Positions 19,408 to 27,618 are shown, counted from the first letter of the stretch. The stretch: 64,000 nucleotides of DNA from an uncultured Ruminococcus sp. (GCA_944388405.1 CALXIQ010000024.1:62001-126000), one strand, 5' to 3'. Notes: a model not told the origin generated them from the sequence alone. A program made the numbers and translations.

Positions 19408-19899
19408 TATTTTGCAGCTTTATATCTTTTATCTGCCATGAAAAATTAATATTGCACAAATTATGCCTATACATTTTGTGCAATAGGTAGAATATAAGGA
19501 AATGGCAAGAAAATTGCATAAAAATACTTGAAAAAATATTCAAATAGATATATACTAAAAGCATAGTAGATAATTTTATGGGTTTAATTACGTATGTTTA
19601 CTGTTTGAGTATAGATTGATATTTATAAAAAATCAAAACTTAATTGCCATTGTTAATAAGGTGATAAGTGGTTTTAATTAAGCGCAATATTCATTTGAAT
19701 ATACGCATAAGATTTTTGTATGTAAAAGCAGGGGGGTGAGTCCAATGCAGATTTAAAAATAAAATTAGGTAGCCAACGTTTTTCGTAAAAAATTATAGGC
19801 TGTTTGGACCATGAATTTGTCCAGCAATCGAAAACTGATTAAATTCAGGAACATATATTGATAATTTTTATCAATATGATAATTAAAAGGAGAGTTAAT
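19408..19899. other. AT-rich non-coding gap with an inverted repeat
   Basis: No gene is supported here. It contains a perfect 10-bp inverted repeat ATTGCACAAA (19451-19460) / TTTGTGCAAT (19475-19484) with a 14-nt spacer, and a small dyad ATTGATA-N5-TATCAAT (19857-19875) close to the start of the next gene; either could be an operator. Base composition is clearly more AT-rich than the flanking housekeeping genes. Confidence 0.6.
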
Positions 19900-20337
19900 A
19901 TGAGGGTAAAGAAAATAATAGCAGGATTATCATCACTTATGCTTGTAGGGGCACTTATGTTTACAACAATATCAGCTTCAGCTGCTGTTGTACATAAGTA
20001 TAATCAAGACTACTACTACGATGGTCGCGAAGGAGAAATGGGTTGGACGGTAAAAGGTACATACAATCAGGCGATTACTACGGCTTCAAACTCAGCTGGA
20101 AGCGATACAAGATACGTTTATGCTTATGTTGCTTGTCGCAATACAGACAGTAAACAAAATGTTGGCACACCAAGTTCACGAGGTTCTGAAACTACTAACG
20201 CTGGTGTAGCCGCTACTATTAGAAGATATCCGACAAACAAGAAGTATTATTATTATCATCAGGCGTACATGAAATCTTCAGAGGACAGTTCCAATTTGAT
20301 GGCATTTGAATCATACACAGTTTATCAGGATAAATAG
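19900..20337 (+). CDS. Small secreted protein, bacteriocin-like candidate
   Basis: A 145-residue protein with a textbook signal peptide: MRVKK, a hydrophobic core, and cleavage near SASAA (residue 28 or 29). The mature part (about 116 residues) is rich in Tyr, Ser and Thr, has one Cys and no recognisable enzyme motif. The ATG at 19900 follows AAAGGAGAG. By eye the mature sequence, a Tyr/Ser-rich domain ending in TTNAGVAATIRRYPTNKKYY, loosely recalls the lactococcin-972 family (GxxTxxAGVxAxxxR...YY), whose genes travel with ABC exporters. The genes downstream here are a lipoprotein, two ABC permeases and an ATPase. The similarity is weak and unverified; it could equally be an unrelated secreted factor. 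Confidence 0.75.
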   Translation: MRVKKIIAGLSSLMLVGALMFTTISASAAVVHKYNQDYYYDGREGEMGWTVKGTYNQAITTASNSAGSDTRYVYAYVACRNTDSKQNVGTPSSRGSETTNAGVAATIRRYPTNKKYYYYHQAYMKSSEDSSNLMAFESYTVYQDK

Positions 20338-20363
20338 TGTGTATTTATCTTAATCACGAGTTG

Positions 20364-20415
20364 CGCTGATCAATACTTTAGAATATTTCGAGAAAATGGT
20401 ATTGGTCAGCGTTTT
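20364..20415 (+). terminator. Hairpin after the secreted-protein gene (terminator or attenuator)
   Basis: 13-bp stem CGCTGATCAATAC / GTATTGGTCAGCG with one wobble pair and a 22-nt loop, then TTTTCTC. It lies 26 bp after the stop of the secreted protein and 30 bp before the lipoprotein gene, so it could lower transporter expression relative to the secreted protein. Confidence 0.7.
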
Positions 20416-20445
20416 CTCAATTATATTTGAACCGGGGGAATTAAA

Positions 20446-20991
20446 ATGAAAAAACACCTAACATTCATATTATTGACCGCAATTTTATTAACGGGATGCT
20501 CCGAAAGTGAGTCCGATGATTCATATTCTGCGGCAGGCGCTTCAACAGTCAGCACCGTGGAAAGCATAACCGATGAATCAAGTGAATCGGAGGCAGAAGT
20601 ATCGGAATATGTCTCACTGGTCAAAACCGGTGAAAACACAGTAAAAAGCAGCAATGATACCCTTGAGTGTGAATATACATTCAGAAAAACCGATAATTTT
20701 ATTCAGGTTATCGTTAATTACACCAATATCTCAGATGAAAGTATAATGGCGAATTATATGCCGAGAGTATATATTGACGGCACAGAGGTTGAGGAGAATA
20801 CCTATGGCGATGAATTTTATCATATGACTGGGATAGGCCCGGGTGAGGTTTACACAAATGTATACGAATATGACCTGATTGACGGAGAGGAAGCTTATCT
20901 GGTGTTGCAGGTTTTCTCTGATGTCAATGACAGCTACACATCGGATAATTCGGAAAACAACAGAGAAGATTTTACAATCTCGTTGAGCTGA
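20446..20991 (+). CDS. Lipoprotein of the ABC cassette
   Basis: A 181-residue lipoprotein: signal peptide with lipobox LLTGC (Cys at about residue 18), a Ser/Glu-rich linker (about 19-60) and a C-terminal beta-rich domain (about 65-181, TLECEYTFRKTDNFIQVIVNYTN) of the kind seen in extracytoplasmic immunoglobulin-like lipoproteins. The ATG follows ACCGGGGGAA. Position between the secreted protein and the permeases suggests an outer-face partner: an immunity protein if the secreted protein is a toxin, or a substrate or periplasmic-side adaptor. No family recognised with certainty. Confidence 0.8.
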   Translation: MKKHLTFILLTAILLTGCSESESDDSYSAAGASTVSTVESITDESSESEAEVSEYVSLVKTGENTVKSSNDTLECEYTFRKTDNFIQVIVNYTNISDESIMANYMPRVYIDGTEVEENTYGDEFYHMTGIGPGEVYTNVYEYDLIDGEEAYLVLQVFSDVNDSYTSDNSENNREDFTISLS

Positions 20992-21001
20992 AGGAAATGC
21001 A

Positions 21002-22216
21002 ATGAAATACGCTTTAAAAAATTTGAAAACCCTATTTTCAGCTAATAAATTTATAGCTTTTTTGCTGCTGCTTATTGAGTTTTCATCTATTCTTGTAATT
21101 TTATTTGCGTTTGGTGCTTTTGGAAATTACAATTCGATGAAGCAGATGGAAGAAAGCAAATTAGATTTAGATAGTATATCAATAAACTTTTACGGAGAAG
21201 ATCAACCGAAAACTGATCCTAATGAAGCCAATGGTTATATAACCGTTGATCAAATGTATATGCTTATAGATAATTTAAGCGTTCAAAGCAAAAAGGCTTT
21301 TGTAGGTTTCGTTTTATACTTTGATTATTCGGAAACTTATTATTTCGATGATATAAATGTATCGCCAAATTCATCAGATTTGCCTGAAGATTATTATTCG
21401 CCGTATTTAATTTGTAGATTAGAGTACTATCCTGAAGAAGACGACTACGGTTTATATCAGGCGTACCTAAAAAATGTTTCTCTCAGAGCCGGCAGATTTT
21501 TTGAAAATGATGAGTATATGAACGGTTCAAATTATATTGTGCTACCGTCTTCAGCAGATGTTCAATATATCGGCAAGACGGTAGAATTTTTAGGGAACAA
21601 GTATGAGGTTATAGGAGTACAGGGCTTTGCAATGGGAGAAGAGATAGATGTGCCTTTTGACACACTTAGAGGAGATTTAACTATATCTCAAATAAACATA
21701 CCTCTTGACAAATCCATTACCTCCGCTGCATACGATGAGATTAACCGCTTGCTTAATGACATCACAGGCGGTAGGCAGATAATGCCCGACTCGGCAACCG
21801 TTGATTTTTATGATGTAAATTATTACAATACGGTTATTGTTGTTTCGGTTACAATTGCCGCAGTTGCGGCTGTAAACCTTGCTATACTCTATATGTACAT
21901 TTTGTCCATAAGGCGAAAAAAGCTTGGAATAATGATGCTTTGCGGTTGTTCAAAACCCAAAGCCATATTAATTTGCAATGCGGAAATACTGTTTGTGTCA
22001 ATAATTATTTACATAATTTGTGCTGTAGTATATCATTTCTGTATTATCAGACTTATTACACCGTATTTTGAGTATATGAGCGATATATATTCCTTAAAGA
22101 ATTACCTTATTATTTTTCTTTGCTATATTATTGCCGTAATTATATTTGTAAATATTGCTATTTCAATAAACCTTTCAAAACCTTTGATGAGATTGTTGAC
22201 GGAAAGGGGAAAATAG
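21002..22216 (+). CDS. MacB/FtsX-like ABC permease 1
   Basis: A 404-residue membrane protein. One N-terminal helix (about residues 17-40), a long extracellular domain (about 45-275), then three C-terminal helices (VIVVSVTIAAVAAVNLAILYM, the AEILFVSIIIYIICAV segment, and IIFLCYIIAVIIF) with a short cytoplasmic loop RRKKLGIMMLCGCSKPKA between the first two. This is the FtsX/MacB fold, in which the extracellular domain moves or extracts substrates. It is encoded one base from the next permease and shares operon and AT-rich composition. It should pair with the second permease as a heterodimer driven by the downstream ATPase. Confidence 0.85.
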   Translation: MKYALKNLKTLFSANKFIAFLLLLIEFSSILVILFAFGAFGNYNSMKQMEESKLDLDSISINFYGEDQPKTDPNEANGYITVDQMYMLIDNLSVQSKKAFVGFVLYFDYSETYYFDDINVSPNSSDLPEDYYSPYLICRLEYYPEEDDYGLYQAYLKNVSLRAGRFFENDEYMNGSNYIVLPSSADVQYIGKTVEFLGNKYEVIGVQGFAMGEEIDVPFDTLRGDLTISQINIPLDKSITSAAYDEINRLLNDITGGRQIMPDSATVDFYDVNYYNTVIVVSVTIAAVAAVNLAILYMYILSIRRKKLGIMMLCGCSKPKAILICNAEILFVSIIIYIICAVVYHFCIIRLITPYFEYMSDIYSLKNYLIIFLCYIIAVIIFVNIAISINLSKPLMRLLTERGK

Positions 22217-22217
22217 T

Positions 22218-23426
22218 ATGTTGTTATTGGGTGTAAAGACATTTGTAAGAAAGCTGGGGCAGAATTTGTTTATTGCCCTGCAGCTTGCAGTTACTCTTAT
22301 ACTAATGGTTCAGATAGTATCGTCGGTTGAAAACAGAGTCGGATTATATATGCCCATAAGGCAGTTTTTTTCAGGCAGAGGTGCTATAGTGGGCTGTCAT
22401 ATGGTAATGGGAGATGAACAAGAGATAAAAAGCAAGTTTAGCGATGTGACCGATGTGAATGGCGGCTACATTACAGGTCTTTCGTATGCCCCTAAAGGCT
22501 CTACCGGTGAAAAGAGTTATGGTGCCGAGGCACTGGACAATAATTTTATCAACACCTATACTCCGGAAATGGAATCGGGAGTGTGGCTTTCAGATGCCGA
22601 TTGTTCGGCAGACAGCAGTATAAAAGCAGTGGTTACCGAAAGCACCTTCGGCTATACTACCGGGGATATTGTTGAGGCGGATTTCAGACCAACCGACGAT
22701 GCAGAGTTTCAAAACGTTTCGATAGAAATAGTAGGCGTGATAAAGGATGACAGCCCCATTTTAGGGTTTAGTATTCAAATTTATAATTCCAACAGTGACT
22801 TCCGTGATCTGTACCTTTCGAACAATAAAGAAAGCAATCCCGTTCCGCTTTTGATAACTCAAAAGGAGCAGATAGAGCAGAAGGGCATCCCTTATGCATT
22901 TGGAATGAGAAATATTATTCTTAATTTCAATGATGATATTTCCGAAAGTGAGGAACAGGAAATATCGATGCATTTAGCCAATTACGGTCAGGCTATGACC
23001 TTCACGGATTTTAACCGCAACAATCAGAAATATGTTACCGAAGAAATTGCAAGAATCCTGCCGCTGATGGTATGTATTTTCATTCTACTTATAGTAAGCA
23101 CGGTATCGTTAAACGGACTAAGCGTTAAATCACAGCTGAAAAGCTTTTCGATTTACTATATTCTCGGAGCAAAGTGGCGGCAATGCATAACAATAAATTT
23201 CATCAGCAGTATTATAACGTCGGTTATTGCGATAATAATTGCGGCAACCGCAGCCAATGTAATTAACCTGATGGGTCTGTGGTCCTTTACGGTTGTACAG
23301 TTCGGAAGGGTGCAACTGTTGTCCTGCCTGATTGTAATAATCATTAATTTGTTGGCGTCGTTGATTTTACCTATAGCGATAATGAAATCCAACACGCCTA
23401 AAGAAATAATCACATCAACAGAATAG
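22218..23426 (+). CDS. MacB/FtsX-like ABC permease 2
   Basis: A 402-residue paralogue in topology: N-terminal helix (about residues 13-32), extracellular domain (to about 275), then three helices (ILPLMVCIFILLIVSTVSL, FISSIITSVIAIIIAATAAN, LLSCLIVIIINLLASLIL). The loop after the first carries YYILGAKWRQCITINF, the usual coupling-loop position. AAAGGGG lies before the ATG. Sequence identity to permease 1 looks low, so the pair is asymmetric. Function follows the cassette: extrusion of, or defence against, a peptide or envelope substrate. Confidence 0.85.
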   Translation: MLLLGVKTFVRKLGQNLFIALQLAVTLILMVQIVSSVENRVGLYMPIRQFFSGRGAIVGCHMVMGDEQEIKSKFSDVTDVNGGYITGLSYAPKGSTGEKSYGAEALDNNFINTYTPEMESGVWLSDADCSADSSIKAVVTESTFGYTTGDIVEADFRPTDDAEFQNVSIEIVGVIKDDSPILGFSIQIYNSNSDFRDLYLSNNKESNPVPLLITQKEQIEQKGIPYAFGMRNIILNFNDDISESEEQEISMHLANYGQAMTFTDFNRNNQKYVTEEIARILPLMVCIFILLIVSTVSLNGLSVKSQLKSFSIYYILGAKWRQCITINFISSIITSVIAIIIAATAANVINLMGLWSFTVVQFGRVQLLSCLIVIIINLLASLILPIAIMKSNTPKEIITSTE

Positions 23427-23438
23427 GGTGGTGCAAAA

Positions 23439-24104
23439 ATGATCAAAGTAAACAACATCGTAAAAATCTACAACCCCAAAAGCTCCAACGCCTTTGAAGC
23501 GCTGCACGGAGTATCGACACAAATCAACGACGGCGAAATGGTTGCCATAATGGGCAAATCGGGAGCGGGAAAGTCAACGCTTCTGCACATTCTTGCCTGC
23601 ATAGACAACTATCAGGACGGGGAATATTACATCAACGACACTCTGGTAAAGAATCTGTCCGAGCGGGAGTATGCCAGAATCCGAAACGAAAAAATTGGAA
23701 TGGTAATGCAGGATTTCGCCCTGGTGGAGGATTTCACAGCCCTTGAAAACGTGCTTATCCCCTTGAATTTTTCCAAGCAGAAGGTAAAAAACAAAAAGGA
23801 AAAAGCCCTTGCGGCTCTGAAGTCGGTAGGAATTGAGGAGTTAGCGAAAAAGCCATGCAGCAAGCTTTCCGGCGGACAAAAGCAGCGTGTAGCCATTGCA
23901 CGAGCCATAGTAAACGAGCCTGCAATGATACTTGCCGACGAACCCACGGGAGCACTTGACACCAAAACCTCGGCGGAGATAATGGAGCTGTTCACATCTC
24001 TGAACGACAAGGGTCACACGGTAATTATTGTTACCCACGATCCTCTGGTGGCAGAGCAGTGTCACAGGATAATTGAGTTGTCGGATGGAAACATTGTGTC
24101 CTAG
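23439..24104 (+). CDS. ABC transporter ATPase, LolD/MacB type
   Basis: A 221-residue cytosolic ATPase with Walker A GKSGAGKST (about residues 39-47), Q-loop MVMQDFALVEDF, signature LSGGQKQRVAIARA (about 140), Walker B ILADEPTGALD and the switch histidine in IIVTHD. This is the family energising FtsX-like permeases, including the subgroup associated with lactococcin-972-type export. The GC content of this gene looks higher than that of the permeases. Its TAG stop lies within the first arm of a palindromic repeat. Confidence 0.93.
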   Translation: MIKVNNIVKIYNPKSSNAFEALHGVSTQINDGEMVAIMGKSGAGKSTLLHILACIDNYQDGEYYINDTLVKNLSEREYARIRNEKIGMVMQDFALVEDFTALENVLIPLNFSKQKVKNKKEKALAALKSVGIEELAKKPCSKLSGGQKQRVAIARAIVNEPAMILADEPTGALDTKTSAEIMELFTSLNDKGHTVIIVTHDPLVAEQCHRIIELSDGNIVS

Positions 24105-24191
24105 CGGGGACAAACTCCGTTCTACGACAATGTGGAGCGAACATCAGTGAGCGTAACGATATTGCGCCGTCCGCGCTAGGACAGTTTGTCC
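24098..24191. repeat. Interlocked inverted repeats after the ABC cassette
   Basis: Two perfect 9-bp inverted repeats in A-B-A'-B' order: GTCCTAGCG (24098-24106) pairs with CGCTAGGAC (24174-24182), and GGACAAACT (24108-24116) pairs with AGTTTGTCC (24183-24191). The two pairings interlock, so RNA could form a pseudoknot; as DNA the ends could be those of a small (about 90 bp) REP/MITE-like element. Not a standard terminator, as no T-run follows. Confidence 0.6.
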
Positions 24192-24243
24192 GGGTATCGG
24201 TTTTAAATAAAGTTTGATGAGGCTGAAAACTGTCAAAGTGAAT

Positions 24244-24278
24244 CGCCCCAAATTGTGCGGACAGTACAATTTGGGGCG
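24244..24278. repeat. Perfect 13-bp palindromic hairpin
   Basis: CGCCCCAAATTGT (24244-24256) and ACAATTTGGGGCG (24266-24278) with a 9-nt loop and no T-run on either side. It lies in the non-coding stretch between the ATPase and the pseudogene and looks like a REP-type element rather than a terminator. Confidence 0.65.
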
Positions 24279-24387
24279 GTGCAATACACGAATGCCGTAG
24301 GTGTTTGATTGTATTGCGGACATATAAAAATTCACATGGCTGTAATGCAATTTTCATGTGAATAATTTTAAATATGATTCTGAGATG

Positions 24388-24416
24388 TAGACTTTTCTGC
24401 GTTAATATGGTATAAT
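24388..24416 (+). promoter_or_regulatory. Promoter of the decayed surface-protein gene
   Basis: TAGACT (24388-24393), 17 bp, TATAAT (24411-24416), about 55 bp before the signal-peptide remnant. Probably still active although the gene is broken. Confidence 0.6.
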
Positions 24417-24470
24417 AAAATGCAAAATCATATTCAAATGAAGAAATCATAATATCAGAATGACTGTACA

Positions 24471-24886
24471 ATAAGAAACATAAAACAAAAGCGAAGAATT
24501 GCCACACTGCTGTTGGCGCTTTGTATGCGGTTGATGCTTCTTTTGTCTTTTAACGCTCGGTAACGGCGGCGGAATTGTTGCATTAATCGGAAGCGGCACA
24601 ATAACATACTGTTACAACACCGGAACGTTAAACAGCGGCGGTAATGTCGGCGGCATAACCGCAGTCACCGAAGGAGAAAAAACAGACCTGACTATCAACA
24701 TTGAGCAGGACGACTGGAACGCCGCATATGCAGGCGATTATGAGGACATAACCGTAACGACCCTTGATACCCCATTCGGCGGCTAAAGCCCCCAGACCGG
24801 CGACGAGAATTATTCTGCTGGCAGCGGGTGTGCCCTGTGTTGCGTTTGCGGCGGTTAGAAACAGGAAGCAAACAAAGGAAAATTAA
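24471..24886 (+). pseudogene. Remnant of a GLUG-repeat, LPxTG-type surface protein
   Basis: Three pieces of one gene in different states. (1) 24471-24560 reads as a signal peptide, RNIKQKRRIATLLLALCM, with ATA where a start ATG would be expected, ending at a TAA at 24561. (2) From about 24559, in another frame, comes the end of a GLUG-type repeat domain (GGIVALIGSGTITYCYNTG, then SGGNVGGI) up to an in-frame TAA at 24784. (3) SPQTGDE follows, and after a frame change near 24809 a membrane helix and basic tail (IILLAAGVPCVAFAAVRNRK) ending at TAA 24884. A large internal deletion joined head to tail, followed by a nonsense codon and a frameshift. The intact ancestor was a sortase-anchored surface protein. 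Confidence 0.82.
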
Positions 24887-24904
24887 CAGTTCCCTATATT
24901 ACAA

Positions 24905-24941
24905 GGGCGGTGACGGAACATTTTATCTGCACCGCCTTTTT
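24905..24941 (+). terminator. Terminator of the decayed surface-protein gene
   Basis: GGCGGTG (24906-24912) / CACCGCC (24930-24936), 17-nt loop, followed by TTTTT. Confidence 0.8.
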
Positions 24942-25021
24942 CAAGCTGTCAACTTGAAATCTAACCGATAAAAAGCGAAAAACAACGCCTGATATATCAC
25001 TAAGAAAGGAATAGTAATGAT

Positions 25022-26497
25022 ATGAAATACACCAATCCCGTAGTTAAAGGCTTTTACCCCGACCCCAGCGTATGCTTTGCCAACGGAAAATATTATATGG
25101 TATGCAGTTCGTTTCAGTATTTCCCGGGAGTGCCGCTGTTTGAAAGCGATAATCTTATCAACTGGACGCAGATAGGATATGTTCTCACAAGAGAAAATCA
25201 GGTTATGCTTGATAAGATAAACAGCTCAGGGGGAGTTTTCGCCCCAACCATCAGATATAACAACGGGCGTTTTTACATGGTTACCACCAACGACACCACC
25301 CATCAGAATTTTTACGTTTATACTGACGACATCTACGGCGAGTGGTCAGACCCCATATACGTTGACCAGGGAGGAATTGACCCTTCACTTTTCTTTGAGG
25401 ACGGCAAAACCTATTTTATCAGCAACGGTAGCGACGATAACGGTAAAAGCGGAGTAATTCAGTGTGAAATAAACATTGAAACGGGCGAAAAGCAGTCGGG
25501 CAGCGTATGCATCTGGCAGGGTTCTGGAGGACGTTATCTTGAAAGTCCCCATATGTACAAAATAAATGGCACATATTATCTTATGGCGGCTGAGGGCGGA
25601 ACTGAGTACGGCCATATGATTACCTACGCACGAGCCAATTCGGTGTGGGGCGAGTTTGTGGGCTATCCCAAAAATCCAGTGCTCACCAACCGCAACAAGG
25701 CCCCCTACATTATTCAGGGCATTGGTCACGGCGACCTGATAGAGGACAAAAACGGAGACTGGCATATTTTAAGCCTCGGCTTCCGCCAGATACATATGTG
25801 GATGCCATATCACAATTTAGGCAGAGAAGTTTTCCTTACCCCGTTGAAGTTCGGCGACGATGGCTGGTTCACCGCAGGAAACGACGGTACTACCGAATAC
25901 GAGTATGAAATACAGGGCGACTTTGAGCAGCAAGAAAAGAAGCTGTACACATTTGACAACACTTCGTGGAAAATCGACTGGTGTCATCTGCGTCGTCCCC
26001 ATTTTGATAATTACGAGTTTTATGACGATAGCATTATACTCCACGGCAGCGATATAACCCTTGACGATGTGGATTCCCCCACATTTGTCGCCTTAAGACA
26101 GCGTGACTTTGAATTTGAGCTTTCGGTGAAGCTTTCCATAGACGGCGGCGAAGGGGGAGTAACCTGCTACATGTGCGAGGACGAGCACTATGATGTTGCC
26201 CTTCGTAAAAACTCAGACGAAACTGAAGCTGTCCTCAAGCTTAATATAGGCGGAATAAAGCATATCCAAAACGCTGTAAAGCTAAACTCCGATACAGCTG
26301 TGCTTATTGTCCGAGGGGATAATTTCAGATACAATTTCTATTTTGCTTCTCATGGCTGTGAAAAATATCTTGGCAGCGGAAATACCAAATATCTTACCAG
26401 CGAGGTTTCAGGAGGATTTACCGGCGTTATGCTGGGGCTTTACAGCGTAGGCGGAAACTCTGCGAAATTCAGCGAATTTTCCTGTCAATACAAATAA
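25022..26497 (+). CDS. Glycoside hydrolase family 43, beta-xylosidase/arabinofuranosidase type
   Basis: A 491-residue enzyme without a signal peptide, so cytosolic, acting on imported xylo- or arabino-oligosaccharides. The five-bladed propeller carries the GH43 catalytic triad: general base Asp14 (GFYPDPS), pKa-modulating Asp120 (GGIDPSLFF) and general acid Glu174 (YLESPHMYK). The N terminus NPVVKGFYPDPS with SSFQYFPGVP is that of the xylosidase (XynB-like) branch. The C-terminal part (about 300-491) is a beta-sandwich (FVALRQRDFEFELSVKL), the usual accessory domain. The gene stands alone; the ATG at 25022 follows AAAGGA at about 11 bases, and an ATG at 25017 stops after two codons. Substrate specificity within GH43 cannot be fixed by eye. 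Confidence 0.92.
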   Translation: MKYTNPVVKGFYPDPSVCFANGKYYMVCSSFQYFPGVPLFESDNLINWTQIGYVLTRENQVMLDKINSSGGVFAPTIRYNNGRFYMVTTNDTTHQNFYVYTDDIYGEWSDPIYVDQGGIDPSLFFEDGKTYFISNGSDDNGKSGVIQCEINIETGEKQSGSVCIWQGSGGRYLESPHMYKINGTYYLMAAEGGTEYGHMITYARANSVWGEFVGYPKNPVLTNRNKAPYIIQGIGHGDLIEDKNGDWHILSLGFRQIHMWMPYHNLGREVFLTPLKFGDDGWFTAGNDGTTEYEYEIQGDFEQQEKKLYTFDNTSWKIDWCHLRRPHFDNYEFYDDSIILHGSDITLDDVDSPTFVALRQRDFEFELSVKLSIDGGEGGVTCYMCEDEHYDVALRKNSDETEAVLKLNIGGIKHIQNAVKLNSDTAVLIVRGDNFRYNFYFASHGCEKYLGSGNTKYLTSEVSGGFTGVMLGLYSVGGNSAKFSEFSCQYK

Positions 26498-26552
26498 ATC
26501 TACGCCAAATCTTTTTGCGTCAGAAAAAGTGCAGGGAAGATAGCATAGGTTA

Positions 26553-26581
26553 TTGACATATGTTCAAAACTGTGATATAAT
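26553..26581 (+). promoter_or_regulatory. Consensus promoter of the DUF134-NifX pair
   Basis: TTGACA (26553-26558), 17 bp, TATAAT (26576-26581): perfect consensus. Confidence 0.9.
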
Positions 26582-26611
26582 TAATGAGATGATTGCAGGA
26601 GGTGATTTGCT

Positions 26612-26953
26612 TTGCCAAGACCGCAGAAGTGCAGACATATATGCTCAAAGCCGGGCGTATGCAGATTTGACCCGGTCGGAAACAATGTGGGAAAATCCGT
26701 TGTGATGGGATATGACGAATATGAGGTAGTCAGATTGCTTGATTACGAAAGTTTGTCCCAGGAGGAATGTGCTTTGAGGATGAAGGTTTCACGGCCTACT
26801 GTTACCAGAATGTACGAATCGGCAAGAAAAAAGATTGCCGACGCATTGGTAAATGGCAAAAGCATTGTTATCAACGGAGGCGATGTGGTTGTGTGCCCAG
26901 GAATAAGACCCGAATGCAAAATAAAAAGCTGCTGTCATCGCAGAAAATTATAG
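26612..26953 (+). CDS. DUF134/UPF0251 DNA-binding protein
   Basis: A 113-residue protein starting at TTG (26612) with AGGAGGTG 7 bases upstream. The N terminus MPRPQKCRHICSKPG with Cys/His pairs is characteristic of the DUF134 family. A sigma-70 region 4-like helix-turn-helix follows (residues 47-80, YESLSQEECALRMKVSRPTV), and the C terminus has several cysteines (CPGIRPECKIKSCCH), suggesting metal or iron-sulfur sensing. These genes are commonly paired with NifX/NifB-type proteins, as here, and are assumed to regulate them. Function in the family is not established. Confidence 0.9.
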   Translation: MPRPQKCRHICSKPGVCRFDPVGNNVGKSVVMGYDEYEVVRLLDYESLSQEECALRMKVSRPTVTRMYESARKKIADALVNGKSIVINGGDVVVCPGIRPECKIKSCCHRRKL

Positions 26954-26976
26954 CGTAATCGAAAGGAAATGTTGTT

Positions 26977-27378
26977 ATGAAAATTGCGGTAACCTATGAA
27001 AACGAAATGGTATTCCAGCACTTTGGACATACCGAGCAGTTTAAGATTTATGAGGTGGAAGATAACAAGGTGGTAGCTTCTGAAATTGTAGATACAAACG
27101 GCAGCGGCCACGGCGCTCTTGCAGGATTTCTTGCCGGACAGGGAGTTGATGTTCTTATCTGCGGCGGAATAGGCGGAGGAGCCAAAGCGGCATTGGCACA
27201 GGCGGGAATTACTTTGTACTGTGGGGTTTCCGGCACTTGCGACAAGGCGGTAAACGATCTGCTTGCAGGTTGTCTGGTTTTCAATCCTGATTTTATGTGT
27301 ACGCATCATTCTCATGACCACCATGAAAACCATAATTGCGGCTCACACTCCTGCGGCAGCGGAAACTGCGGCTCGTGA
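26977..27378 (+). CDS. NifX/NifB-type dinitrogenase iron-molybdenum cofactor family protein
   Basis: A 133-residue cytosolic protein of the NifX/VnfX fold (residues 1-105: MKIAVTYENEMVFQHFGHTEQF, with GHGALAGFLAGQGVDVLICGGIGG split by short variation). The tail (about 108-133) is a run of His and Cys: HHSHDHHENHNCGSHSC and CGSGNCGS, a likely metal-binding site. Family members carry iron-sulfur or metal-cofactor intermediates; in organisms without nitrogenase their role is unclear. AAAGGAAATG precedes the start. Operon partner of the DUF134 protein; a terminator follows. Confidence 0.9.
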   Translation: MKIAVTYENEMVFQHFGHTEQFKIYEVEDNKVVASEIVDTNGSGHGALAGFLAGQGVDVLICGGIGGGAKAALAQAGITLYCGVSGTCDKAVNDLLAGCLVFNPDFMCTHHSHDHHENHNCGSHSCGSGNCGS

Positions 27379-27402
27379 CCTTGTATAATAATTTGCATAT
27401 AG

Positions 27403-27433
27403 ACCGAGGTATTTGAATGTACCTCGGTTTTTG
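27403..27433 (+). terminator. Terminator of the DUF134-NifX operon
   Basis: 9-bp stem ACCGAGGTA / TACCTCGGT with an 8-nt loop, then TTTTTG. Confidence 0.9.
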
Positions 27434-27505
27434 TGTCTGTTGCCGCCTATCGGGGGGATAAAGCGTCGGTTTTACACATCTCTGCGAATTTACATTCAAA
27501 ACCAC

Positions 27506-27534
27506 TTGCGTTTTCCTTTGAATTGTTATATAAT
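27506..27534 (+). promoter_or_regulatory. Probable promoter of the murD operon
   Basis: TTGCGT (27506-27511), 17 bp, TATAAT (27529-27534), 85 bp before the murD start. Confidence 0.6.
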
Positions 27535-27618
27535 AAAATAGAATAGGTATGCATTCTGTATATTCGGGACACATAGCTATACATTAAATTCAGTATGTGA
27601 CTGTTAGGGGATTGTATT

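Noticed and set aside
19113..19490. Open frame running through tRNA-Leu and the following spacer
   Set aside because: It crosses the tRNA and a terminator, has no ribosome binding site and gives a protein with no recognisable pattern.
24244..24278. Perfect palindrome considered as a terminator
   Set aside because: No T-run on either strand; listed as a repeat instead.
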